Source: Gammaproteobacteria bacterium (lineage in GTDB: Bacteria > Pseudomonadota > Gammaproteobacteria > Steroidobacterales > Steroidobacteraceae). From it: 64,000 nt of DNA. Position numbers and translations under genes: made by a program. The stretch spans positions 123,360 through 187,359 of the forward strand of contig JANYFY010000026.1 in NCBI GenBank assembly GCA_025359565.1. Reading direction: 5' to 3'. The notes beneath the pieces are model-generated. The model saw only the letters and a list, made by a program, of their open reading frames with translations, did not search any database and had not been told where the DNA came from. This document shows positions 54,081-63,140 of the stretch, piece after piece; the first letter of the stretch is position 1; every line of letters starts with the position of its first letter.

Positions 54081-56486
54081 ATGTCTATGCGTTATTCTCC
54101 GCGTACACGCACGGATTTCGACGTGGAGCCGCCAAGAGGCCTTAATTGTAAGCGTCAAAAATGTTTTTCGCTATTGAGGTATGCATTGATTTTGTTTTCT
54201 TCAAATATTTGGTTCTTGATATTGGGATCATTGCTGATCGGACTGATTGCACTTGGTGTGTGGAGTCGACGTCAGCAGCGCGCAGTTGACGATTTTTCTG
54301 ATCAGGTCCGCCAATTAACTAGCGGTGAAGGGACATGGGGTCGAATTCAACTGGAGGGCAAACCGGATGCGCTCGGTAACTTAGGCGCCGCGGTCAATAA
54401 ATTATTGGAAAATATCGAGCGTCGCGGCGCACGCCTCAATGATCGGGAGCAGCTTCTGCAACGATTAGTCGAGCGCGTCAATGATGCGATGCTCGTCCAT
54501 CGACAGACTATTTTATTTGCCAATCCCCGATTTGCCGAACTTCTAGGAGTTACCGCTGAGGCCCTGGCGGGTAAATCTTTGGCAGAATTTGTCGCCCCGG
54601 AGTATGTGGATCTAGTCACTCAAAATCTAAGGCGGCGCCTTGATGGTGAGCCGGCAGCTGAACGTTACGAAGTGGAGTTGCAAGGTATTCACGGGCAAGT
54701 TACGCGGGTCGAACTCGCGAGTACTGTAATTGATAGCGGTGGTGAGCCAGCCCTGCTGCTCACGGTATTGGAAATGTTACCGCAAGTTGATTCGGTGTCT
54801 CTAGTATCGCGGCCACATTCCATGGTCACTCTCGATGCGATGGGCGAGAGCGTAATTACCGTCGATGCGCAAGGCCGTATTGACTACATTAATCATGCCG
54901 CCGAGATTTTACTCAAGCAGACATTCGATCAAGCAGTAGGCAAGGTGTTTGCAGACGTAGCTTCTTTTATTGATGAGGGGGATCGCCGTGCGCTTGGGGA
55001 TCCAGTGCGTAAATCATTGGCAACTGGTGGCCGAGTATCGATGGGTCGTCGTGCGCTATTGCTGCCCACGCAGGGAGGTGCAGAACGATCGGTGGAAATT
55101 AGTGTCTCTCCGCTGCGCACAGATGCCCAAGAAATTTCAGGTCTTGTGCTCGTGTTGCACGATACGAGTGAGCAAAGAGGGTTGGCACGTCAAATGACTT
55201 ATCAAGCCAGTCACGATGCGTTGACCGGTTTAGTTAATCGTCGGGAATTTGAGCATCGTCTAACAGAGGCGATGGAGTCTGCTGCGGCCGGCAGCGCCGC
55301 GCACGCCATGTGCTATCTGGATTTGGACCATTTTAAGATAGTCAATGATACCTGTGGTCATTCGGCAGGCGACAAAATGCTGCGTGAAGTTGCCATCCTG
55401 ATTAAAGACGCCGTGCGAGATTCTGATACCGTGGCAAGAATCGGTGGCGATGAGTTTGCACTTTTGTTGACGGGTTGCCCACTGGAGAAGGCACGGCAAA
55501 TTGCTGACGACGTGGTGAAGTCCGTCAAGGAATACCGCTTCGTTTGGAAAGATAAAATCTTTGATATCGGTGTGAGTATCGGGCTGGTGGAGATGGGCCG
55601 CGGTGGCGGTAGCATTGAGGATTTGTTAAGTTCAGCGGACTCAGCTTGCTATATGGCTAAGCGGCAGGCGGGTTTGCATGTGCATGTCTATTCGGCTCAT
55701 GAAGAAGCGAGCGCGCGCCACAGCGGCGAAATCCACTGGTTGCAGATACTGCAATCTGCGTTACGAGACAGTAAATTCGAACTCTATTACCAACCTATCG
55801 TCCAGGTACGCAATATGGATATGACGGGTCCGGCGTTGGAAGTGTTTGTACGTTTGGCCGGTGAGAATGGACAACCTGCGGCGCCCTCGACCGAGTTGTT
55901 ACGCGCCGCCGAGCGCTATCGCTTGATGCCGCAAATAGACCGCTGGGTAGTCCAAGCGGTGCTGGCAGCCTTAGGTCGCGGTGGCTTGAGGTTGCCGCAC
56001 GGGCGCAGTGTAGCAATTAATATTTCTGGGCAGACCTTAGGAGATTCGCAATTCCTCGAGTTTGTAGTGGATTGCTTCGACCATAGTGGCGCCTCGCCCG
56101 CAGAGATTTGCTTTGAGGTGACCGAAAGTTCAATGCTGGCCAATCTCGGAACTGCACGGCGTTTTATCGAAGTCCTGCATGGCATGGGCTGCGAATTCGC
56201 GCTGGACGATTTTGGCAGTGGTATGAGTTCTTTCGCTACTTTGCGGACTCTGCCGATGAATTATTTGAAAATTGACGGCTCATTCATTCACAACCTGGCG
56301 GTCGATTCGGTCAACCAAGCCATGGTGGCCGCAATGATTGAAATGTCGCGAAGCATGAATTTCCGCGTGGTTGCAGAACAGGTTGAGGACCAACTGTCCT
56401 TGGACAAGGTCAAGAGTATGGGAATCGACTTTGTGCAGGGATTTATCATTGGCAGGCCCTTACCGCTGTCGGTAACCCCCGTTTAG
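54081..56486 (+). CDS. Membrane-bound PAS-GGDEF-EAL cyclic di-GMP protein
   Basis: Has 801 residues. One membrane helix (about 40-60) is followed by a HAMP-like stretch, a PAS domain (about 140-230), a second PAS domain (255-365), GGDEF (375-540) and EAL (555-795). The GGDEF site RIGGDEFALLL near 454 is intact, so cyclase activity is likely. The EAL site is changed to LEVFVR near 585, but other catalytic residues remain (NISGQ, CFEVTESSM, LDDFGSGMSSF near 707). It could make, break or only sense cyclic di-GMP. It may link surface behaviour to the pili and DUF11 genes. Confidence 0.9.
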   Translation: MSMRYSPRTRTDFDVEPPRGLNCKRQKCFSLLRYALILFSSNIWFLILGSLLIGLIALGVWSRRQQRAVDDFSDQVRQLTSGEGTWGRIQLEGKPDALGNLGAAVNKLLENIERRGARLNDREQLLQRLVERVNDAMLVHRQTILFANPRFAELLGVTAEALAGKSLAEFVAPEYVDLVTQNLRRRLDGEPAAERYEVELQGIHGQVTRVELASTVIDSGGEPALLLTVLEMLPQVDSVSLVSRPHSMVTLDAMGESVITVDAQGRIDYINHAAEILLKQTFDQAVGKVFADVASFIDEGDRRALGDPVRKSLATGGRVSMGRRALLLPTQGGAERSVEISVSPLRTDAQEISGLVLVLHDTSEQRGLARQMTYQASHDALTGLVNRREFEHRLTEAMESAAAGSAAHAMCYLDLDHFKIVNDTCGHSAGDKMLREVAILIKDAVRDSDTVARIGGDEFALLLTGCPLEKARQIADDVVKSVKEYRFVWKDKIFDIGVSIGLVEMGRGGGSIEDLLSSADSACYMAKRQAGLHVHVYSAHEEASARHSGEIHWLQILQSALRDSKFELYYQPIVQVRNMDMTGPALEVFVRLAGENGQPAAPSTELLRAAERYRLMPQIDRWVVQAVLAALGRGGLRLPHGRSVAINISGQTLGDSQFLEFVVDCFDHSGASPAEICFEVTESSMLANLGTARRFIEVLHGMGCEFALDDFGSGMSSFATLRTLPMNYLKIDGSFIHNLAVDSVNQAMVAAMIEMSRSMNFRVVAEQVEDQLSLDKVKSMGIDFVQGFIIGRPLPLSVTPV

Positions 56487-56613
56487 CGGGTTTGTCCCCA
56501 CGCCTTATAACCCGGGGGCAGGGGCATATATATAAACATCGCTGGCGCTGACCCGGTAGTTGGGAGGAAAATCCAAGACCTACCGTTTGGGGTAAGATTT
56601 TTTAAGGTGCAGC

Positions 56614-57594
56614 ATGCCAATTTTCCAGGACAACACGCAATCCATCGGTCATACGCCGTTGGTGAAAATCAATCGTTTGAATGCCGGGGGTGGCGCGACC
56701 ATTCTGGCTAAGATCGAAGGTCGTAATCCGGCTTACTCGATCAAATGCCGCATTGGTTCCGCCATGGTGTGGGACGCGGAAAAAAGCGGCCTATTGAAAC
56801 CAGGTATGTCGATTGTGGAGGCCACTAGCGGAAACACCGGCATCGCGTTGGCATTTGCGGCCGCGGCCCGCGGGTATGGCTGTGTGCTCACGATGCCTGA
56901 AACCATGAGCATGGAGCGGCGCAAGGTATTGGTAGCTTTCGGCGCCAAACTTATTCTCACGCCCGGTGCCAAGGGAATGAAGGGCGCCATCGCGAAAGCC
57001 GAAGAATTGACGGCCAGTGATCCCGCCAAATACTTGATGATGAAACAATTTGAGAATCCGGCGAATCCAGCTATTCACGAAACAACTACTGGACCGGAAA
57101 TTTGGGAAGATACCGGCGGCAATGTTGACGTGTTCGTCGCCGGGGTAGGGACCGGAGGAACGCTCACCGGTGTGTCGCGATATATCAAGCGCACTCGTGG
57201 CAAGGCGCTTCTTACGGTAGGGGTAGAACCTACGAACTCGCCTGTCATTACCCAAACCTTAGCGGGCCAAGCACTCGCGCCGACGCCGCACAAAATTCAG
57301 GGCATTGGTGCAGGTTTTGTGCCCAAGAATTTGGATATGTCGATGCTGGATCGGGTTGAACAAGTGAGTAATGAAGAGTCCATCGCAACTGCGCGCAGAC
57401 TAGCGCGCGAAGAGGGCATTCTTTGCGGTATTTCCTGTGGGGCGGCCATGGCGGTGGCGCTGCGGTTGGCAAAAGAGCCTGCGTTAGCCGGCAAAACTAT
57501 TGTCGTCATCCTGCCTGACGCCGGTGAGCGTTATTTGTCGGGCCCCCTGTTTGAGGGCTTGTTCGACGACGTTGAGAAAATGCAGGCGGCCTGA
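56614..57594 (+). CDS. cysK: Cysteine synthase A (O-acetylserine sulfhydrylase)
   Basis: Makes cysteine from O-acetylserine and sulfide with pyridoxal phosphate. It has 326 residues. Lys44 in [11 protein letters not shown] binds the cofactor, TSGNTGIAL (71-79) is the substrate loop, [14 protein letters not shown] (about 179-192) the phosphate loop, and the serine motif [10 protein letters not shown] lies near 270. It ends 2 bases before cysE, so the two are one operon for cysteine synthesis. Confidence 0.96.
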   Translation: MPIFQDNTQSIGHTPLVKINRLNAGGGATILAKIEGRNPAYSIKCRIGSAMVWDAEKSGLLKPGMSIVEATSGNTGIALAFAAAARGYGCVLTMPETMSMERRKVLVAFGAKLILTPGAKGMKGAIAKAEELTASDPAKYLMMKQFENPANPAIHETTTGPEIWEDTGGNVDVFVAGVGTGGTLTGVSRYIKRTRGKALLTVGVEPTNSPVITQTLAGQALAPTPHKIQGIGAGFVPKNLDMSMLDRVEQVSNEESIATARRLAREEGILCGISCGAAMAVALRLAKEPALAGKTIVVILPDAGERYLSGPLFEGLFDDVEKMQAA

Positions 57595-57596
57595 GC

Positions 57597-58544
57597 GTGA
57601 CTGATCGACTGGCTCAGGAATCACTCGCCCAAGATTTGCTCGCCAGTTATGCAAGCGATGAGCGTGCCCGGCATATTTCGCAGCGCTATCTACCCTCGCG
57701 TGAAGCGATTGTTGAAATTGTCGAGGCGGTGCTAGATTTAATGTATCCCGGCTACTTCGGTCGTCGTGACTTAAGGGCGGATAACTTAAAGGAGCACGTT
57801 GCGCAAAGCTTGGCGCGCTTGTACCCGCGAGTCGAGCGCGAGATCGAGCACTGCCTTTGTTACGGACGCGAGCGCCAGGCTTTAGCCTCAGAAATGGGTG
57901 AGTGCGCGCCGCGTGCCCGCGAACTGACTCAACAGTTTATGGCGAGGTTGCCCGCGATTAGGGTCTTGCTCGTGAGCGATGTACAAGCAGCCTTTGATGG
58001 TGATCCAGCCGCGACCAGTCTTGACGAAGTGATCTTGGCTTATCCCGGCGTGCTCGCGGTGAGCGTATTTCGCATTGCGCATGCGCTCTATGACCTTGGC
58101 GTACCTATGATGGCGCGCATCATGACCGAGTGGGCGCATTCGAAAACCGGCTGCGACATTCATCCAGGAGCGAATATCGGCGCAGCTTTTTTCATCGATC
58201 ATGCCACCGGCGTAGTGATTGGTGAAACCAGCGACATTGGTGAGGGCGTTAAACTCTACCAAGGCGTGACCATGGGCGCGCTGTCTTTTCCGCGGGATGC
58301 CAGCGGGCATATTATTCGCGGACGCAAGCGCCATCCCACCGTCGAGTTAGGCTCAACTTTATACGCTAATGCCACCGTGCTTGGCGGTGAAACCGTGGTC
58401 GGCGCGGGCAGCGTGATCGGTGGTTCAGTATTCTTGACGCACACTGTGCCACCGGGTTCGCGCGTATCGCTCAAAGAACCCGATCTCAGGGTGGCCACCC
58501 GCAATGGCGCGGCCGAGTCTGACGCCATCTATTTCGATATTTAG
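57597..58544 (+). CDS. cysE: Serine O-acetyltransferase
   Basis: Acetylates serine with acetyl-CoA. It has 315 residues of the long EpsC-like type. After a helical N-terminal domain comes the left-handed beta-helix (about 185-290): HSKTGCDIHPGANIGAAFFI, DHATGVVIGETSDIGEGVKL and RKRHPTVELG. GTG start at 57597, 2 bases after the cysK stop. It is probably in a complex with CysK. The hpp gene converges from the other strand, 49 bases after the stop. Confidence 0.93.
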   Translation: MTDRLAQESLAQDLLASYASDERARHISQRYLPSREAIVEIVEAVLDLMYPGYFGRRDLRADNLKEHVAQSLARLYPRVEREIEHCLCYGRERQALASEMGECAPRARELTQQFMARLPAIRVLLVSDVQAAFDGDPAATSLDEVILAYPGVLAVSVFRIAHALYDLGVPMMARIMTEWAHSKTGCDIHPGANIGAAFFIDHATGVVIGETSDIGEGVKLYQGVTMGALSFPRDASGHIIRGRKRHPTVELGSTLYANATVLGGETVVGAGSVIGGSVFLTHTVPPGSRVSLKEPDLRVATRNGAAESDAIYFDI

Positions 58545-58593
58545 CCCAGGCGATTGATTGAGCGCGGGCGGCACGCAGCGCGCGCATTAACAC

Positions 58594-60645
58594 CTACATC
58601 ATTTTGCCCAATACCGGCACCAATAGGAGTGCCACGATGTTGATAATTTTGATTAACGGGTTAATTGCGGGTCCGGCAGTATCCTTGTAGGGATCTCCGA
58701 CCGTATCGCCGGTGACCGCAGCCTTGTGAGCATCGGAACCCTTGCCGCCAAAATGACCTTCTTCAATGTACTTTTTAGCATTGTCCCAAGCACCCCCGCC
58801 CGTGGTCATGGAAATCGCCACGAATAAACCGGTGACGATGGTGCCGATCAACAGGCCGCCCAGTGCTTGCACACCCGCGCCAGGTCCCATCAACCAATTC
58901 ATGACGAACACCAAAACAATGGGCACTAAGATGGGTAACAACGACGGCAAGATCATTTCTTTAATTGCCGACTTCGTCAACATATCCACTGCGCGCGAAT
59001 AATCAGGTTTACCGGTACCTTCCATGATACCGGGAATTTCGCGAAATTGACGCCGCACTTCGTTGACCACTGAACCTGCCGCACGCCCTACAGCCTCCAT
59101 CGCCATGGCAGCAAAGAGATAAGGCACAAGACCGCCGATGAATAAACCGATGATCACCGCGGGGTTGGATAAATCAAAGCTGGTGGCATGCCCTAAGACT
59201 TCTTCCAGTTTGTGCGTGTAATCAGCAAACAGCACAAGCGCCGCAAGCGCCGCCGAGCCGATGGCATAGCCCTTGGTTACCGCTTTCGTGGTGTTGCCCA
59301 CCGCATCTAAGGGATCGGTGACATCGCGTACTTTTTTATCCAGTCCCGCCATTTCGGCAATGCCGCCGGCGTTATCGGTGATCGGACCATAGGCATCGAG
59401 AGCCACAATCATGCCCGTCATGGACAACATTGCCGTGGCCGCGATAGCGATACCATAGAGCCCGCCTAAGTTATAGGCCGCCCAAATACTCAAAGTCACG
59501 CTCAGTACCGGCAGTGCGCACGCCTTCATTGAAACGCCTAAGCCCGCAATAATATTCGTCGCGTGACCCGTCTGTGACGCAGAGGCGACGTGTTGCACCG
59601 GACCGTATTCGGTCGCAGTGTAATACTCGGTAATCACAATCATTGCAGCGGTGAGCGCGAGACCCACTAAGGTGCATAACCATAAGGCCATGGCATGTTC
59701 ACCCATGATCCACTTAGAGGCGAAATAAAATGCGACGGCCGAGAGCGCGGCCGCCACGATGACGCCCTTGTAGAGGGCGTTCATAATCTTTCCACCTTCA
59801 CTGGTCGAGACAAAAAAAGTGCCTGCAATCGAGGTCACGATTGAGATTGCGCCAAGTACCAGCGGGAACATAATGGCTTGTTTACCCATGCCGACAAAAC
59901 TTAAGCCGCCGAGCAGCATAGTCGCGACTAACGTAACCGCGTAGGTTTCAAACAGATCGGCGGCCATACCCGCACAATCGCCGACGTTGTCGCCCACATT
60001 GTCGGCGATCACCGCCGGATTGCGCGGGTCGTCTTCGGGAATTCCGGCCTCGACCTTGCCCACCAGGTCAGCGCCGACATCAGCGCCTTTGGTGAAAATA
60101 CCCCCACCCAGACGCGCAAAAATAGAGATTAACGAGCCACCGAAGGCCAGTCCCACCAACGAATGCAGCGCAGCCTGGTCATCAGCTAAAACGCGCAACA
60201 TGCCCCAATAATAGCCCGCCACGCCCAGCAGCCCTAAACCGACCACTAACATCCCAGTGATGGCGCCTCCGCGGAAGGCCACTTGGAGAGCCGCATTGAT
60301 GCCGTTATGTGCGGCTTGCGCTGTGCGGACATTGGCGCGCACGGAAATAAACATACCGATGTAACCGGCTAACCCTGAGAGAATCGCTCCCACTGCGAAG
60401 CCGCCTGCGGATGCCCAGTCAAGCGCGAGTCCGAGTACAAAAAATAAAATAACGCCGACCATCGCGATGGTGGTGTACTGCCGATTGAGATAGGCGCGGG
60501 CACCTGCTTGAATCGCTGCGGCAATTTCTTGCATGCGCGGATTACCGGCCGGTTGAGCCAAAATCCACTGCACAGAAATCAGGCCATATAGTAGCGCAAT
60601 CACTCCTGATCCCATTGCCAACCAAAGGGCGTTATCCAGCGTCAT
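58594..60645 (-). CDS. hppA: Membrane proton-pumping pyrophosphatase, K+-independent type
   Basis: Cleaves pyrophosphate to pump protons across the membrane. It has 683 residues with about 16 membrane spans. The catalytic loop reads [20 protein letters not shown] then [20 protein letters not shown]. The determinant [14 protein letters not shown] carries Lys where K+-dependent enzymes have Ala, which indicates the K+-independent H+-pumping class. The gene follows pfp (41 bases apart) on the minus strand; this hpp-pfp pairing is known in Methylococcus and related bacteria. It recovers energy from pyrophosphate. Confidence 0.95.
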   Translation of the reverse strand: MTLDNALWLAMGSGVIALLYGLISVQWILAQPAGNPRMQEIAAAIQAGARAYLNRQYTTIAMVGVILFFVLGLALDWASAGGFAVGAILSGLAGYIGMFISVRANVRTAQAAHNGINAALQVAFRGGAITGMLVVGLGLLGVAGYYWGMLRVLADDQAALHSLVGLAFGGSLISIFARLGGGIFTKGADVGADLVGKVEAGIPEDDPRNPAVIADNVGDNVGDCAGMAADLFETYAVTLVATMLLGGLSFVGMGKQAIMFPLVLGAISIVTSIAGTFFVSTSEGGKIMNALYKGVIVAAALSAVAFYFASKWIMGEHAMALWLCTLVGLALTAAMIVITEYYTATEYGPVQHVASASQTGHATNIIAGLGVSMKACALPVLSVTLSIWAAYNLGGLYGIAIAATAMLSMTGMIVALDAYGPITDNAGGIAEMAGLDKKVRDVTDPLDAVGNTTKAVTKGYAIGSAALAALVLFADYTHKLEEVLGHATSFDLSNPAVIIGLFIGGLVPYLFAAMAMEAVGRAAGSVVNEVRRQFREIPGIMEGTGKPDYSRAVDMLTKSAIKEMILPSLLPILVPIVLVFVMNWLMGPGAGVQALGGLLIGTIVTGLFVAISMTTGGGAWDNAKKYIEEGHFGGKGSDAHKAAVTGDTVGDPYKDTAGPAINPLIKIINIVALLLVPVLGKMM

Positions 60646-60686
60646 TACCCTATCCCCTTATTTTTTTCGATTAAAAAACGCCGCGA

Positions 60687-61973
60687 CTATACCACAAACG
60701 GTTTGTTCAGCAGCTTCAGCACCGCGACACCTTTGAGCTGCACATAATTGGGCAATCCCCGCGTATAAGGCGGGTAATCCTCGCCACCAATTAACGGCAA
60801 TAAATATTCACGCGCGGCGTTGGTGATGCCAAATCCATCGGCCGTAATAAAGCGACGCGGTAGTTTTTTTTCTTGATTAGCAATCTTACTTAAAGGTGCT
60901 TCGCCAATATCCCATCGATAGGGCTGGCTCGATTTGCGTACGATGGTGGGCATGACGGCGTTGCGTCCGCGGATCGCGAGTTCCACCGCCGCGCATCCTA
61001 CTGCGTAGGCTTGCGCCACGTCTATCTTGGAGGCGATATGACGCGCCGAGCGCTGCAGATAATCGGCGACCGCCCAATGAAATTTATAGCCGAACGCTGC
61101 TTGAGTCATTTGTGCGACCACGGGCCCGACACCCCCTAGTTGTGCGTGCCCGAAAGCATCTTTGCCGCCGGCCTCGGCAAGGAATTTTCCACGCGCGTCG
61201 CGCACTCCTTCAGAGACCACAATCACGCAATAGCCAAACTTTTCGACGCTAATTTTGACTTTCGCTAAAAAGCGTTCGCGGTTAAAAGCAATTTCGGGAA
61301 ATAAAATAATATGCGGAGCATCACCGCTTTTACTGCCGGCGAGACCCCCCGCTGCGGCAATCCAGCCGGCATGCCGGCCCATGACTTCGAGCACAAAGAC
61401 TTTTGTGGAGGTGCGCGCCATGGAGAGCACGTCGAGCGCGGCTTCGCGAGTGGATACGGCGATGTATTTGGCGGCGGAGCCGAAGCCTGGACAACAATCG
61501 GTGATGGGCAAATCGTTGTCGACGGTTTTCGGCACGCCAATGCAGGTGATGGGGTAGTGGAGTTCAGTTCCCACGAGGGACACTTTATGCGCGGTGTCCA
61601 TCGAGTCATTGCCGCCATTATAAAAAAAGTATCCGATATTGTGAGCGCGAAATATTTCAATCAAGCGTTCGTATTGGGCGCGATTTTTATCCAGTCCGGC
61701 CAACTTATAGCGTGCTGAGCCAAAAGCGCCGCCCGGCGTATGGCGTAAACCTCTGATCGTGGCGTGGCTCTCCTTGCTGGTATCGATCATATCCTCGGTG
61801 AGTGCGCCTAGAATTCCGTGGCGACCCGCGTACACCTTGGCGATTACCTTAGGGTATTTTCGCGCGGTTTCAATTAAACCGCAGGCGGAGGCGTTAATAA
61901 CGGCTGTCACGCCGCCCGATTGGGCATAAAAAGCATTTCTTGGGGCGGCGGGTGCGGATTTTGTGCTTTTCAT
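60687..61973 (-). CDS. pfp: Pyrophosphate-dependent 6-phosphofructokinase
   Basis: Interconverts fructose 6-phosphate and fructose 1,6-bisphosphate with PPi. ATG at 61973-61971 (MKSTKSAPAAPRNAFYAQSG) gives 428 residues; codons up to 62105 are unlikely to be used. GGNDSMDTA has Asp and PKTVDNDLPI has Lys in the two places that decide for PPi over ATP (Gly in ATP enzymes). MGRHAGWIAAAGGL is the substrate loop. It lies just upstream of hppA, so both work on the same pyrophosphate pool. Confidence 0.93.
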   Translation of the reverse strand: MKSTKSAPAAPRNAFYAQSGGVTAVINASACGLIETARKYPKVIAKVYAGRHGILGALTEDMIDTSKESHATIRGLRHTPGGAFGSARYKLAGLDKNRAQYERLIEIFRAHNIGYFFYNGGNDSMDTAHKVSLVGTELHYPITCIGVPKTVDNDLPITDCCPGFGSAAKYIAVSTREAALDVLSMARTSTKVFVLEVMGRHAGWIAAAGGLAGSKSGDAPHIILFPEIAFNRERFLAKVKISVEKFGYCVIVVSEGVRDARGKFLAEAGGKDAFGHAQLGGVGPVVAQMTQAAFGYKFHWAVADYLQRSARHIASKIDVAQAYAVGCAAVELAIRGRNAVMPTIVRKSSQPYRWDIGEAPLSKIANQEKKLPRRFITADGFGITNAAREYLLPLIGGEDYPPYTRGLPNYVQLKGVAVLKLLNKPFVV

Positions 61974-62110
61974 CGGCGGTGTTCCAATGGATTTAGAAGG
62001 CCAAGAATAGCTGATCGTCGGCACCGGAGCACCCCCCTTATCAAAGCTTAAGTTTGACGAGCGGGTGGGGCGGAGGTACGGTAGCGCGCTTTTATTGCTG
62101 AACAACGCTT

Positions 62111-62767
62111 ATGCAAATAGTTCTTTTAGGGGCACCAGGGTCCGGTAAGGGTACCCAGTCACAATTACTGGTGAAGACCTACGGCGTGCCACAAATTTCC
62201 ACCGGGGATCTTTTGCGGGCGGCGGTCGCGTGTGGCAGTGCTTTAGGCCTGCGTGCCAAGGCGGCGATGGACGCGGGTCATTTGGTCGATGACGCCGTTG
62301 TGCTCGGTATGATTCGGGAGCGATTGGCCGAGGCAGACGCGGTCAATGGCTTTATCTTGGATGGTTTCCCGCGCAATATTGTGCAGGCTGATGCGTTAGG
62401 CAAACTGCTGGATGACGTGGGCAAGCCGTTGCAGGGCGTGGTGTTAATGCGACTTGACCTTGGCGTGTTGTTCAAACGTTTAACCGGGCGTCGTAATTGC
62501 CAAGACTGTGGACGGGTGTTCAATATTATTACTTCGCCGCCGGGCACGCCGCCGTCTTGTACTATCTGCGCAGATATGCCCCGACTAGAACAACGGCCGG
62601 ATGACCGTGAAGAGGTGATTGGCAAACGGTTAGAAGTCTACGAAGCCCAGACCAAGCCGTTGATTGAGTATTACCAGGGTAAGGGCTTGTTGCGCGTGGT
62701 CGATGCAGATGCACCGATGGCTGTGGTGTTTGCGAATATTCAACGGGCTTTGTTGATTGCCAGTTAG
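62111..62767 (+). CDS. adk: Adenylate kinase
   Basis: Converts AMP + ATP to 2 ADP. It has 218 residues. GAPGSGKGTQ (residues 7-16) is the P-loop, STGDLLRAA the AMP site, and GFILDGFPRN the conserved Asp/Arg motif. The LID domain has CQDCGRVFN and PSCTICADMP, four cysteines that fit a zinc-binding LID, not common in enteric Adk. It diverges from pfp. The stop overlaps the end of a minus-strand HTH remnant. Confidence 0.95.
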   Translation: MQIVLLGAPGSGKGTQSQLLVKTYGVPQISTGDLLRAAVACGSALGLRAKAAMDAGHLVDDAVVLGMIRERLAEADAVNGFILDGFPRNIVQADALGKLLDDVGKPLQGVVLMRLDLGVLFKRLTGRRNCQDCGRVFNIITSPPGTPPSCTICADMPRLEQRPDDREEVIGKRLEVYEAQTKPLIEYYQGKGLLRVVDADAPMAVVFANIQRALLIAS

Positions 62768-62925
62768 GGGAACAAATGCTCAAACGTTGCCTGGGGCGTA
62801 CCATTGCGACCCTTTTTGATGAGTGTCACAAGGCCAAACTGCGCCATTGCATGCAGCGAACGCGACACATTGGGGGCATGCTTGCCAACCCCCTTGGCCA
62901 GTGTGTCCATTAAGCGCCGTAACAT
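62764..62925 (-). pseudogene. Winged-helix regulator remnant
   Basis: A 53-codon minus frame (ATG at 62925-62923, stop TAA at 62766-62764) reads [20 protein letters not shown] then [19 protein letters not shown]. This is the helix-turn-helix of MarR/HVO_A0114-type regulators (ANVSRSL recognition helix). Relatives have about 100 residues, so the N-terminus is lost. It overlaps the adk stop by 4 bases and the HsdS fragment on the other strand. Confidence 0.55.
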
Positions 62926-63140
62926 CAGGATCGTACGACGAATTGGAGTCCAAGCCAGCGCCAGCCGGTTTCGACCCGCCCCCGTACTATGTTGTTCGTG
63001 AGGGCGACATTCTATTTTCCCGTGCGAACACCGAAGCGCTCGTCGGCGCGACGGCGATGGTTAATTCAACGGACGGCAAGACACTGTTGCCAGACAATCT
63101 GTGGCGTATGGTTTGGCGGCCCGCGGAAGGCGTTGATCCG
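62913..63140 (+). pseudogene. hsdS: Type I restriction specificity subunit (HsdS) fragment
   Basis: The frame, open from 62823 to the window edge, reads [15 protein letters not shown], then [26 protein letters not shown] and [11 protein letters not shown], the conserved end of an HsdS target recognition domain. Only about 75 residues of this domain are present. It runs into the RHS segment without a stop. There is no hsdM or hsdR in the window. It is a fragment brought here by recombination. Confidence 0.65.
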
